NCBI GenBank assembly: GCA_001312405.1 | Contig: BBDR01000011.1 | Location: forward strand, 96,869 to 160,868 | Reading direction: 5' to 3' | Length of the DNA: 64,000 nucleotides | Source: Clostridium sp. NkU-1 | GTDB taxonomy: Bacteria > Bacillota_A > Clostridia > Lachnospirales > Lachnospiraceae | Shown: piece after piece, positions 1-9,891 of the stretch | Layout of the letters: the number at the start of each line of letters is the position of its first letter | Numbering within the stretch: position 1 is the first letter of the stretch | Program-made: the position numbers and the translations under genes | Notes under the pieces: model-generated | What the model saw: only the letters and a program-made list of their open reading frames with translations | Databases searched by the model: none | What the model was told of the DNA's origin: nothing

Positions 1-719
1 GCACTGCAGGATTTTTATCCAACATCATTGAAAACCACGATGAGCCGAGAGGGGTCAGCCATTACCTTCCGGCAGGAGACTGTACCCTGGAAGCCAAAAA
101 GATGCTTGGCGGACTGAATTTTATGCTCCGGGGGATCCCCTTTATTTATCAGGGACAGGAAATCGGAATGGAAAATACTGTTTTTTCCAGCATTGACGAA
201 GTAGATGACATTGCCACCCTTGATCAATACCAGACCGCCCTGGAGGCAGGGTATACACCAGAAGAGGCCCTTGGCATTGTAAGCCGCTACAGCAGGGATA
301 ATGCAAGAACTCCCATGCAGTGGGATGCATCGGCCAATTCAGGCTTTACAGAAGGAACACCCTGGCTAAAGGCGAACCCTAATTATAAGGATATTAATGT
401 GGCTGATCAGATTTCTGATGATAATTCGGTTTTCATGTTCTATAAAAAGCTGATTCAGTTAAGGAAACATCCCGAATGGAAGGAAACCATAGTCTATGGA
501 ACTCTGGAACCTGTTCTTGAGGATGAAAAGAATATTATGGCTTACTGTCGGAAAGGGCCAAAAACACTCCTTATCATTGGAAATTTTCAAAAAGATGCAA
601 AGGAAGTTACTCTTCCCCGGATGCCAAAGACAGTTTTGATCAATAACTGCCAGGAAGTGTCATTTGATGGGGCCAGGATACATTTAAAGGGCTGGCAGTT
701 CCTTGTAATGGAAATTTGA
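1..719 (+). CDS. GH13 alpha-glucosidase (oligo-1,6-glucosidase type), C-terminal part
   Basis: Cytoplasmic GH13 glucosidase that hydrolyses terminal alpha-glucosidic bonds in malto- or isomalto-oligosaccharides or a phosphorylated disaccharide. The reading frame is open from base 3, so the N-terminus lies outside the window; 238 residues remain. ENHDEPR near the start is GH13 conserved region IV, with the transition-state His-Asp pair. IPFIYQGQEIGM and DNARTPMQWD further on are typical of the oligo-1,6-glucosidase / trehalose-6-phosphate hydrolase branch. The tail is a short beta-sandwich domain C. It lies ahead of an alpha-glucoside PTS and GH4 gene, which fits one catabolic locus. The exact substrate cannot be told without the missing half. 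Confidence 0.9.
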   Translation, partial: TAGFLSNIIENHDEPRGVSHYLPAGDCTLEAKKMLGGLNFMLRGIPFIYQGQEIGMENTVFSSIDEVDDIATLDQYQTALEAGYTPEEALGIVSRYSRDNARTPMQWDASANSGFTEGTPWLKANPNYKDINVADQISDDNSVFMFYKKLIQLRKHPEWKETIVYGTLEPVLEDEKNIMAYCRKGPKTLLIIGNFQKDAKEVTLPRMPKTVLINNCQEVSFDGARIHLKGWQFLVMEI

Positions 720-815
720 TCACTTTTTAACCGAATCCGGCAGGGCCGCGCAGTGGCCCATTGGTCATTGCGGATATCCGCTTGACAACGTGAATAAAGG
801 GCAGCAGAAGAGAAG

Positions 816-865
816 AGCGTTGACACTCATTTCATTATAAGAATTGAGTATCAACGCTTTTTTTA
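816..865 (+). terminator. Rho-independent terminator after the GH13 gene
   Basis: A 14-bp stem (816-829 with 845-858, one mismatch) is followed by seven or more T. It separates the glucosidase from the PTS gene downstream. Confidence 0.85.
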
Positions 866-1038
866 TACCTTTTACCCGATCTGGCACCAAAATATATTAT
901 GAACATGAGTAAATTTGTTCACTATATGGTCAACATGTTGGGAATGATGCAGAATATATTTTGATTTGAATTCAAGTATGATAGAATCTCACCACAGGTA
1001 ATTACCAGTGAAAACAAATATGTATGGAGGAATATGAG
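866..1038 (+). promoter_or_regulatory. Leader of the alpha-glucoside PTS operon with two dyads
   Basis: AT-rich leader. It holds an inverted repeat TGAACA (900-905) / TGTTCA (916-921) and a perfect 10-bp palindrome CAACATGTTG (931-940). Either could be an operator for a sugar-responsive repressor. I could not place a convincing -35/-10 pair. GGAGG at 1026-1030 is the ribosome site for the next gene. Confidence 0.35.
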
Positions 1039-2649
1039 ATGAAGGATAAAGTAGTAAAAGCCATGCAAAGCTTTTCGAAAGCGATGATTGGACCAGTATT
1101 ATTTTTACCTGTCGTAGGTATGTTGATTGCCTTAACGGCGATCATGACCAATACCGCTTTTGTTTCTGAAGGCGGGCTGATGTGGACTGTGGGGAAATTT
1201 TTTTAACAGCATGCTGAATTCGATTATGGGGAATTTAAGCATTTTATTCTGTGTGGGAATCGCAAATGGTATGGCAAAAAAGAAAAAAAGCAGATGCATC
1301 ATTCGTAGCTTTGATGTCATATATCATGTTTTTAGGCTCTAACAGCAAGTGGCTGGAGCTGTCAGGAAAGATGGTGGAAGGGGCCACTGCCGGCGCCTTA
1401 TATGGTACGGGCCAAACCATTCAGTTGGGATTCCATGTAACAGATATGGGCGTGTTTCTTGGTATGATCATCGGTGTTCTTGTGGCTCTGGTTCACAACA
1501 AATACTGCGATACCGAGTTTAAGGGTGGATTCGCACCTTATGGCAACAGCAAGCTTGTTTACATGATCATGATTCCGGTCATTGCAGTATTAAGCATTGG
1601 CGTGACTTATGTGTGGCCGGGCGTTGCAAACGGAATATCCGCATTGACCGGTTTTATGAGTACGGCAGGGGCAGCCGGCGTATTTGTATACGGATTCTTA
1701 AACCGGTTTTTGATCCCAACCGGATTGCACCACTTAATCTGGTCACCGTTTCTTTACTCAGCAGTCGGCGGACAGGCGGTGATTGGCGGGGAAAATGTTG
1801 TTGGTGCAAAACCCATCTTCCTGGCGTTATTAAGTGATCCGACAGCCGGAATGATGCCGGATACCAGCCGCTTCTTAACCTATGGCCTTATGAAAACATT
1901 TGGTATCATTGGTGTGGCATTGGCTTTCTACGTGACTGCCAGGAAAGTGAAAAAAGCGAACTTAAAGGCCCAGATGATTCCGGCTACTTTAACTGCAGTG
2001 ATCGCCGGAATTACAGAACCCCTGGAATTTACTTTTATTTTTGCAGCTCCGTTATTATGGCTGGTATATTCTGTTCTGGATGGATTTTTTTCAGATGGTA
2101 GTCTATTTGATCGGTGTCCGCGTCTGCGCCACCAATGGGATCCTGGATTTCCTTGTGTTAAATCTTCCGGCAGGAATCAGCAGAACCTTATGGCCTTTGT
2201 ATGTGCTGGTTGGCCTTGTGGAGATCCTTGTGATTTTCGTGGTCTTTAAGTTTATGATTGAAAAGTTCAACTTAAAGACTCCGGGACGTGAAGATGACGA
2301 TACGAATGCGGCCTTGAATTTAAACGCCAATGCAGCAGCAGTGAAAAAAGAATTAAAAGCAAAGCAGTCCGCCAGCGGAGAGACTGCGGAAGACAGATTG
2401 AACCAGGGCAGGATCATCGTGGAAGCCTTAGGCGGAAAAGAAAACATTGTAAGTCTGGAAAACTGTTTTTCCAGGTTAAGAGTGGAAGTTACAGACAGTT
2501 CAAGGATTGATGAAGAAGCATTAAAGGGCACCGGAGCAGCCGGTATCATGAAAAAGGGAAATAATGTCCAGGTAGTATATGGGCTCACCGTTTCCAAAAT
2601 GAGAACCCTGGTAGATGATGCATTGGAACAGATGGATTCACATAAATAA
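1039..2649 (+). CDS. glvC: PTS alpha-glucoside transporter, EIICB (GlvC/MalP type)
   Basis: Membrane permease and phosphotransfer protein that imports and phosphorylates an alpha-glucoside such as maltose. The N-terminal EIIC has about ten membrane segments, with the family motif IPTGLHHLIWSPF near the middle and GITEPLEFTFIF in the second half. A linker leads to a C-terminal EIIB whose phospho-acceptor Cys lies in ENCFSRLR. No EIIA domain is present, so a separate glucose-type EIIA must serve it. ATG 1039 is preferred over 1024 because GGAGG at 1026-1030 would overlap the earlier start. The frame is broken three times, each by one extra base in a run of seven (T 1198-1204, A 1283-1289, T 2085-2091). 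Corrected length is 535 aa, normal for the family. The partner GH4 gene starts 13 bp downstream. Confidence 0.88.
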
Positions 2650-2661
2650 GGAGGTAAAGCT

Positions 2662-3993
2662 ATGAACAAAACATTTAAATTAGTCATCGTAGGCGGAGGC
2701 AGTACTTATACACCGGGAATTGTAAAGAGCCTGCTGGATCAGAAGGATCAGTTTAAGCTTTCAGAATTAAGGCTTTATGATAATTTCAAAGAACGTCAGG
2801 ACAAAGTAGGAGTTCTGGTAAAAAAGGTTATTGAGATGTTTGATCCGGATGTAAAGCTGGTTCTTACAACGGATCCCAAAGAAGCATTTACGGATGCAGA
2901 TTTTATCTTTGCCCAGATGCGGGTAGGCTTATATCATATGAGAGAGCTTGATGAAAAGATCCCCTTAAAATATGATGTGGTCGGCCAGGAAACATGCGGG
3001 CCAGGCGGTCTTGCATATGGCCTTAGAACCATCTATCCCATGGTAGAGATGATCGATTATTGTGAAAAGTATGCAAGTAAGGAATACTGGATCGTAAACT
3101 ATTCTAACCCGGCAGCCATCGTTGCAAAAGCAATGCATAAGCTGCGGCCAAATGCCAGAATCTTAAATATCTGCGATATGCCGGTAGCGATCATGAGAAA
3201 CATGGCGAACATTTTGGATTGTGACAGAAAAGACATTGTGCCGGATTACTTTGGATTAAATCATTTTGGCTGGTTTACAAAAATCCGTGTGGGAGAAGAG
3301 GACCGTACCGAAGAGTTAAAGGCTTATGTAAGAGAACATGGTTATATGCCGCCAGATGAAAGAAGTGAGGTACGCCATAATGATGCATCCTGGAAACATA
3401 CCTTTGACAATGCAAAGAACTTAATGAGAATGTTCCCGGACTATCTCCCAAATACCTATATGCAATACTATCTGTTAGGTGATGAGATTGTAAAACATGC
3501 GGATAAGAACTATACAAGAGCCAATGAAGTTATGGATGGAAGAGAAAAACGGATCTTCCAGGCAGTGGAACAGTTCGAAGCAACTGGAGAAATTGATATG
3601 ACTCCATTTTTTTACCGGCGTTCATGGAGAATTTATTGTGGAAGTGGCTATGAGCCTAGCATATAATTTAAAGAAACGCCATCTGGTCATGGTCATGAAC
3701 AATGGTGCCGTTAAAAATTTACCAGACGATGCATGGTAGAAATTCCCTGCTATATTACCAAGGAAGGACCGGAAGCCACCAGAGTAGGGGAAATTCCGAC
3801 TTTCTATAAAGGTATGATTGAACAGCAGGAGGCCAGTGAAAAGCTGATCGTAGAGGCGGCAATTGAAGGAAGCTATGATAAAGCATTAGCAGCATTTACG
3901 TTAAATAAGACCATACCATCAGCGATGGTGGCAAAACAGATTCTGGATGAAATGATTGAAGCGAATAAGGATTACTGGCCAGAGTTAAAATAA
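2662..3993 (+). CDS. glvA: 6-phospho-alpha-glucosidase, GH4 family
   Basis: Cytoplasmic NAD- and metal-dependent GH4 enzyme that would cleave the phosphorylated disaccharide delivered by the adjacent PTS. The N-terminal GGGSTYTPG is the NAD-binding loop. ETCGPGG, NYSNPAAI and NICDMP are conserved GH4 segments; the Cys of ICDMP and the His of LNHFGW are the metal ligands known in the family. Ribosome site AAGGAGG lies 7 bp upstream of ATG 2662. T7 at 3607-3613 has one extra base, and one base is missing near 3729-3732 (GATGC/ATGG), so the frame is lost and regained. Corrected length is 443 aa, usual for GH4. Alpha rather than beta specificity is inferred from the GlvC-type PTS. Confidence 0.88.
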
Positions 3994-4048
3994 GATAAAA
4001 TATCATGACAATCTGATTCTGATATTTAAGACGAGGGGAGTCTGCAGT

Positions 4049-4090
4049 GCGCCGCGGTATACTGAAATTCAGTATTGCCGCGGCGCTTTT
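4049..4090 (+). terminator. Rho-independent terminator after the glv genes
   Basis: Long stem of about 18 bp (4049-4066 with 4068-4086, GC-rich base) followed by TTTT. It closes the PTS-GH4 operon. Confidence 0.8.
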
Positions 4091-4280
4091 GTATTTTGTC
4101 TATGAGCCACAGACCGCACTCACGGGCATCATAACAGCGGCAATGAGATTTTCCGCATAAGCCGGTGATTTGTCGGCCGAATTAAGAAAAAAAGTCTTTG
4201 GTGCAGGATTGAAGTATGATAAAATAAGGATAAGCAGGCTGGCAGAAAAAGCTGCAATACATATTATCCGGAGGAAGATT

Positions 4281-5395
4281 ATGCAGTATCGTGATTTTGG
4301 AAAAACAGGAATTAAGGTATCGGCTCTTGGGTTTGGAGCATGAGGCTTCCGATCCTTCAGGAAGAACAGGTGGATGAAAAACGGGCGGTATCCATGATCC
4401 GCCATGCCATTGATGAAGGGGTCAACTACATTGATACGGCATATCCTTACCACCAGGGAGAAAGCGAAAGGATCGTGGGAGACGCTTTAAGGGATGGCTA
4501 CCGGGAGAAAACATATCTGGCTACCAAATGTCCGGTATGGAAGCTTGAAAACCCCGGTGATTTTGATGAGGTGTTAGAGGAACAGCTTAAAAGGCTTCAG
4601 ACAGACCACATTGATTTTTATCTGCTTCATGCTTTAAGCAGGGACCGCTTTGAAGATAAGGTCAAAAAAATTCGATCTTATAAAACGAATGGAAAAGGCC
4701 AGGGATGAAGGAAAAATAAAATATATTGGATTTTCCTTCCATGATTCATACGATGTGTTTCAGGATATCCTAGATTATTATGACGGATGGGATTTTTGCC
4801 AGATTCAGTATAACTACGTGGACTTAGAGCATCAGGCCGGAGTTAAGGGACTAAAGGCTGCAGCGGACAAGGGACTTGCCGTGGTGGTCATGGAACCGCT
4901 TCTTGGAGGAAAGCTGGCTGATCCTGCGGATCATGTTAAAAAGGTATTCCCTGAGGAAAAAGGGGCTGTGGAATATGCCCTTGATTTTTTATGGGACCAG
5001 CCAGAGGTGAGCCTTCTCTTAAGCGGAATGAGCGACGAAAAGCAGCTTGAGGAAAATCTGGAATTTGCAGACCGCAGCCATATCGGAATGGTTACGGATG
5101 ATGAAAAACAGGTCTATAAAAAGGCAAAGGAAATCTTTGATTCCATGGCCCTGGTAGCTGCACCGGATGCCGTTATTGCCTCCCCTGCCCCTTTGGCTTA
5201 GAGATCCCGGAGATTTTCTCTTATTATAACATGACTGCCGCCCATAAAGAGAGCGAGGCAAAGGCCGGATACGAGGCCATGGGGGTAAAGGCGGAAGGCT
5301 GTAAGGCATGTCATCACTGCGAAAAGGAATGTCCGCAGATGATCAAGATCAGTGAGGTCATGCCAGAGGTGGCTAACGTGTTTGCAAAGCTTTAG
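4281..5395 (+). CDS. Aldo/keto reductase with C-terminal Cys-rich ferredoxin-like motif
   Basis: NADPH-type TIM-barrel oxidoreductase of the clostridial predicted aldo/keto reductase group. The N-terminus MQYRDFGKTGIKVSALGFG is typical, and DTAYPYHQGESE holds the catalytic Asp and Tyr. After the barrel, the corrected frame reads CTGCRYCLPCPFGLEIPEIF and then CKACHHCEKECPQ. These two Cys clusters probably hold Fe-S centres. Ribosome site GGAGG lies upstream of ATG 4281. Three frame changes: one base missing at 4341 (GGAGC/ATGAGG), one extra A in A7 4664-4670, and one base missing at about 5154 just before the first Cys cluster. Corrected length is 371 aa. Substrate unknown. Confidence 0.85.
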
Positions 5396-5427
5396 GCTTA
5401 ACGGTTTAGACAAAGGAGGGACGGTTT

Positions 5428-6981
5428 ATGCTGGAGAAACTTGATTTATCAAAAAAAATGGACAAGGCAACCTATAAAAACACAATAAAGGAGCAGAGCG
5501 AAAGGCTGGGCCTTTTGCAGCGGGAGTGCAGGGAGGCAGGAATTCCTGTCATGATCGTGTTCGAAGGCATGGGAGCATCAGGAAAAGGAACCCAGATCAA
5601 CCGCCTGATTCAGGCGCTGGATCCCAGAGGCTTTGATGTATATGCCAATAATAAATCAACGGAAGAGGAACGGATGCGCCCGTTTTTATGGCGCTTCTGG
5701 ACCAAGCTTCCGGCTCAGGGCAGAATCGCTCTCTTTGACAGAAGCTGGTACCGGCAGGTGACCATTGAACGGTTTGAAGGAAAGATCCCGGAAACAGCCA
5801 TGCCGGAGGCCTTTCATGACATTCAGTCCTTTGAGCGGCAGCTGACCGATGACGGTATGGTCATCATAAAGCTGTTCCTCTATATTTCAAGGGAGGAACA
5901 AAAAAAGCGGTTTAACAAACTGGAAAGTTCCAGGGAGACAGACTGGCGGGTGACAAAGGAAGACTGGCGGAGGAATAAGGAGTATGGCCGTTATCTGGCA
6001 ATCTGCGAGGAATTGCTTGAAAGGACAGATATGGACTACGCCCCGTGGACCATCATCGAAGCAACGGACAAGGATTTTGCCTCTGCCAAGATCGTGACCC
6101 AGGTGGCGGACTGCTTGGAGGATGCCCTAAGGCAGCGGGAATTAAGGGGAGAGAGAAAGGAAAAGGAAGTACCGGTCCGCTCTGAGAAATACCAGAACGG
6201 AGTCTTATCCGGCGTGGATTTGACAAAGACCATAACAAAGGAAGACTATAAAAAGGAGATGGACCGGCTATGGGAAAAGCTGGAAGCTCTTCACAGCCAG
6301 ATATACCGGTTAAGAATTCCGGTAGTCTTAGGCTTTGAGGGCTGGGATGCGGCAGGAAAGGGCGGGGCAATCAAACGCCTTACCAGCCATTTAGACCCCA
6401 GGGGCTATAAGGTGTACCCCACAGCGGCTCCCAATGACCTAGAACGGGTCCATCATTATCTGTGGCGTTTCTGGAACCATGTGCCAAAAGCAGGCCATAT
6501 CGCCATCTTTGACCGCACCTGGTACGGCCGGGTCCTGGTGGAGCGGATCGAGGGCTTTTGCAGCGAGAACCAGTGGAAGCAGGCTTACCAGGAAATAAAT
6601 GAAATGGAAAACCACATGGCAAATGCCGGAGCCGTAGTCATTAAATTCTGGCTCCATATCGATAAAGAGGAACAGGAAAAGCGCTTTAAGGAGCGGCAGG
6701 AAAATCCGTCAAAGCAGTGGAAGATCACGGAAGAGGACTGGAGAAACCGGGAGAAATGGGATCAGTATGAATCTGCGGTCAATGAGATGCTGGTGCGGAC
6801 TTCCACTACCTATGCTCCCTGGGTGGTCGTGGAGGGAAACTGCAAATATTATGCCAGGATCAAGGTGTTAAAAACCGTTGTGGAGGCTTTGGAAGCAAAG
6901 ATAAAAGAAAGAACGCTCAGCGGGCATTCCTGTATGTATGGCCTGGGAAGCAGGCAAAAAAATGAAAAGAAAAATTCATGA
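5428..6981 (+). CDS. pap: Polyphosphate:AMP phosphotransferase, two PPK2 domains
   Basis: Transfers a phosphate from polyphosphate to a nucleotide, typically AMP to ADP. Two PPK2 domains run in tandem over 517 residues, and the frame is intact. The second domain has the full Walker A GWDAAGKGGAIKR and DRTWYGRVLVERIEG (Walker B plus lid). The first has GMGASGKGTQINR and DRSWYRQV, with Gly where the catalytic Asp of GxDxxGK normally sits. This fits the known two-domain PAP layout, in which the C-terminal half is the active one. AAAGGAGGG lies about 7 bp before ATG 5428. No partner genes are evident; it stands between the reductase and the flavoprotein gene. Confidence 0.88.
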   Translation: MLEKLDLSKKMDKATYKNTIKEQSERLGLLQRECREAGIPVMIVFEGMGASGKGTQINRLIQALDPRGFDVYANNKSTEEERMRPFLWRFWTKLPAQGRIALFDRSWYRQVTIERFEGKIPETAMPEAFHDIQSFERQLTDDGMVIIKLFLYISREEQKKRFNKLESSRETDWRVTKEDWRRNKEYGRYLAICEELLERTDMDYAPWTIIEATDKDFASAKIVTQVADCLEDALRQRELRGERKEKEVPVRSEKYQNGVLSGVDLTKTITKEDYKKEMDRLWEKLEALHSQIYRLRIPVVLGFEGWDAAGKGGAIKRLTSHLDPRGYKVYPTAAPNDLERVHHYLWRFWNHVPKAGHIAIFDRTWYGRVLVERIEGFCSENQWKQAYQEINEMENHMANAGAVVIKFWLHIDKEEQEKRFKERQENPSKQWKITEEDWRNREKWDQYESAVNEMLVRTSTTYAPWVVVEGNCKYYARIKVLKTVVEALEAKIKERTLSGHSCMYGLGSRQKNEKKNS

Positions 6982-7049
6982 CCGCTTGTTTTTTTCGCTC
7001 TTTTTCGTGTAAAGTAGAAAAATGGTGAACAAAGGCAGGAGGGAAAACC

Positions 7050-7102
7050 TCTGCAGGGATACCTTTATGCCCAAGTAGCATGGGCGGAAAAGAGGAAATT
7101 GC
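7050..7102 (+). repeat. Leader repeat, unit A
   Basis: One unit of a dispersed palindromic family (other units at 16301, 56871, 56946, and 61581/61627 on the minus strand). Shared core is ATACCTTTATGCCC, then a 6-8 bp spacer, then CATGGGC and a purine tail GGAAAAGAGGAAA. The tail carries GAGG at 7092-7095, the apparent ribosome site of the flavoprotein gene at 7103. Confidence 0.65.
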
Positions 7103-8360
7103 ATGAATACGGTTTTGATCGTGGGCGGTGGCGCTGCAGGGATGCTGGCTGGAATAGCAGCAGCCATGAAGGGCAGTACCGTCCACATTTTTGAGAAAAA
7201 TGAAAAACTTGGAAAAAAAAGTCTATATCACCGGCAAGGGGCGCTGCAATGTGACCAATGCCTGTGATACTGAGGAGCTGTTTGGAAACGTAGTGACCAA
7301 TGCTAAATTCCTTTACAGCAGCTTTTATGGCTTTACCAATTTTGATATGATGGACCTTTTAGAAGAGCTTGGCTGTCCTTTAAAGACAGAGCGGGGCAAC
7401 CGGGTATTTCCGGCATCCGACAAGTCTTCGGACGTAATAAAGGCTCTTACAAAAAGGCTTTTGGAGCTTGGGGTTTCCATCCATTACCGCGCCCAGGCGG
7501 AGAAGCTTTTGATGGAAGACGGCAGACTTTCAGGACTGGTTTTAAAAGACGGTGGAAAAAAAACAAAGGTATACGGAGATGCTGTAATCGTGGCATGCGG
7601 CGGATTGTCCTATCAGGCAACCGGTTCCACAGGAGACGGCTATGAGCTGGCAAAGGAAGCCGGCCATACGGTCACCTCTCTTTCTCCTGCCCTGGTGCCC
7701 TTTGTGGCAGAGGAACCGCTGGTAAAGGAGCTTCAGGGCCTGTCTCTTCGCAATGTGGAGGCTTCCATTTTAAATGGGAAAAAGGTGGTTTATAAGGAAT
7801 TCGGGGAAATGCTGTTCACCCATTACGGGGTCAGCGGTCCGGTACTTTTAAGCGCCAGCAGCTATGCGGTAAAGGAACTGAAGAAGGGGTCCCTGACCCT
7901 TTCCATTGATTTAAAACCGGCTCTTTCCGACGAACAGCTTGATGCCAGGATCTTACGGGATTTTGAAGAGGCTGCAAATAAGCAGTTTAAGAATTCCCTG
8001 GAGCATTTGTATCCTTCCAAGCTGGTGCCTGTCATGGTGGATGTAAGCAAAATTCCGCCGGAAAAGAAAGTCAATGAAATCACCAGGGAAGAACGTCAGC
8101 GTCTTGTCCGGGCAACCAAAGGCTTTGTTCTGACGCTTACAGGACTTCGGGGCTACAATGAGGCCATTATCACCCAGGGCGGTGTTTCCGTTAAGGAGGT
8201 AAATCCCTCCACCCTGGAATCCAAGCTACTTCCAGGTCTTTACTTTGCAGGAGAAGTGCTGGATCTTGATGCAGTGACCGGAGGCTTTAATTTACAAATT
8301 GCCTGGTCTACCGGCTGGGCGGCCGGAAGTGCGGCCGGAGAGGAGAAATTCAAAGGATGA
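7103..8360 (+). CDS. BaiN/HI0933-family FAD-dependent oxidoreductase
   Basis: Soluble flavoprotein of the HI0933/YhiN family, a group with largely unproven function. The N-terminus VLIVGGGAAGMLAGIAAA is the FAD-binding Rossmann motif. GKGRCNVTN follows, and TGGFNLQIAWSTGWAAG near the C-terminus is the second FAD-contact block. ATG 7103 puts the dinucleotide fold at residue 4. An A8 run at 7213-7220 has one extra base; the rest of the frame is intact. Corrected length is 418 aa, normal. The stop overlaps the cmk start (ATGA), so the two are translationally coupled. This neighbour order with cmk, ispH and rpsA is common in clostridia. Confidence 0.88.
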
Positions 8361-9052
8361 AAAAGGTTTATAATATAGCGATCGACGGACCGGCCGGGGC
8401 AGGAAAAAGCACCATTGCCAGGTCTGTTGCAGAAAAACTCAACTTTGTTTATGTGGACACGGGAGCCATGTACCGTGCCATGGCACTGCATTTTTCAAGA
8501 AATGGGATACCGGCAGGCGATGAGGAAGGGATTTCCCGGTCAGCGAAAGAGGTGAATGTGACCATTTCCTACGAAAATGGAGTGCAGCAGGTGATTTTAA
8601 ACGGGGAAAATGTTTCCGGACTGATCCGTACAGAAGAAGTCAGCGCCATGGCTTCTTCGGTTTCCGTCTATATGCCGGTGCGAAATAAGCTGGTGGAGCT
8701 TCAAAAGAACCTGGCCTTAAAAGAAAATGTCATCATGGATGGCCGTGATATCGGAACCTGCGTGCTTCCAGGGGCTGACCTAAAGATATATTTAACGGCC
8801 AGCAGCCTGGTCCGGGCAAAGAGGCGGTATGAGGAGCTTAGGGCAAAGGGAGAGGAATGCAGCCTGGAGGACATTGAAAAGGATATCATTGAACGGGATT
8901 ACCGGGACATGAACCGGGAGAATTCTCCCCTTAAGCAGGCGGAGGATGCGGTCCTTGTAGATTCTTCTGCCATGACCGTTCCTGAAGTGGTGGACCGGAT
9001 CCTTGAACTTTTTCATGAGAGAAAAATGGAAGGAGGCAGCCTGTGGAAGTGA
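8357..9052 (+). CDS. cmk: Cytidylate kinase
   Basis: Phosphorylates CMP and dCMP to the diphosphates with ATP; essential or near-essential pyrimidine salvage step in the cytoplasm. IAIDGPAGAGKSTIAR is the P-loop, VDTGAMYRA the CMP-binding segment, and MDGRDIGTCVLPGADLKIYL the family core, followed by the lid region with RDYRDMNRENSPLK. At 231 residues it is full length with an unbroken frame. It starts within the stop of the flavoprotein gene. Its end overlaps the GTG start of ispH by 10 bp, indicating a coupled operon. Confidence 0.96.
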   Translation: MKKVYNIAIDGPAGAGKSTIARSVAEKLNFVYVDTGAMYRAMALHFSRNGIPAGDEEGISRSAKEVNVTISYENGVQQVILNGENVSGLIRTEEVSAMASSVSVYMPVRNKLVELQKNLALKENVIMDGRDIGTCVLPGADLKIYLTASSLVRAKRRYEELRAKGEECSLEDIEKDIIERDYRDMNRENSPLKQAEDAVLVDSSAMTVPEVVDRILELFHERKMEGGSLWK

Positions 9053-9891
9053 TTGTTGCCAAAACCGCCGGATTCTGCTTTGGAGTAAAGCGGGCGGTGG
9101 AACAGGTTTATGAACAGCTAAAAAGAGATGACAAGCCTATTTATACCTATGGCCCCATCATCCATAACGAGGAAGTGGTACGTGATCTGGAGGAAAAGGG
9201 AGTAAGGGTCATTCATTCGGAGGAGGAGCTTGAGACGATCAGGCTGGAGTCGTTGTCATAAGATCCCATGGAGTAGGGAAACATATTTATGAGATCATGG
9301 AACGAAACGGGATCGAGATCGTAGACGCCACCTGCTTATGTGAAGAAGATCCACAGGATCGCCGAGGAGCAGAATCAGGCCGGCAGACGGCTTATTATTA
9401 TCGGCAATGAAAACCATCCGGAAGTAGAAGGTATTAAAGGCTGGGGAAATGACAATACTTTAGTGGTGGAAACACCCGAGCAAGTGGAAGGATTACCTCT
9501 ATCGGAAGGGGAAAAGCTGTGTATTGTATCACAGACGACATTTAATTACAATAAATTTCAAGATTTAGTTGAAAAAATTTCTGAAACGCGGTATGATATA
9601 CTTGTTTTAAATACGATTTGCAATGCAACACAGGAAAGACAAGTGGAAGCAAAGCGGATAGCTTCAGAAGTGGATGCCATGATTGTTATAGGCGGAAAAA
9701 GTAGTTCCAATACCCAGAAGCTGTACGACATATGCCGAAGGGAATGTAAGAATACTTACTATATCCAGACACTAGGTGATTTAGATCCTGATTGTGGAAA
9801 TTCTGTGCGCAGCGTAGGTATTACAGCCGGGGCTTCAACCCCGAATTATATTATCGAGGAGGTTCATACTAATGTCAGAATTAAGTTTTGA
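9043..9891 (+). CDS. ispH: 4-hydroxy-3-methylbut-2-enyl diphosphate reductase
   Basis: Last enzyme of the MEP isoprenoid pathway, an oxygen-sensitive [4Fe-4S] reductase giving IPP and DMAPP. The three cluster cysteines fall in AGFCFGVKRAV, DATC and NTICNATQERQ; the two His motifs are IHNEEV and RSHGVGKH. GTG 9043 is chosen from GGAGG at 9030-9034. One base is missing near 9241 (ATCAGGCTGG). Two bases are missing near 9333, where TGCCCTTATG is expected after the second Cys and TGCTTATG is read. Corrected length is 283 aa. The 3' end overlaps rpsA by 20 bp in another frame. Many clostridia have IspH and S1 fused; here they read as separate overlapping genes. Confidence 0.93.

Noticed and set aside
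2103..2687. Minus-strand open frame of 194 codons
   Set aside because: It lies fully antisense to the EIIB part of the PTS gene, has Ser/Leu/Phe-rich shadow composition and no ribosome site.
6053..6657. Minus-strand open frames opposite the pap gene
   Set aside because: They mirror the GC-rich codons of pap (Pro/Ser-rich) and have no start context.
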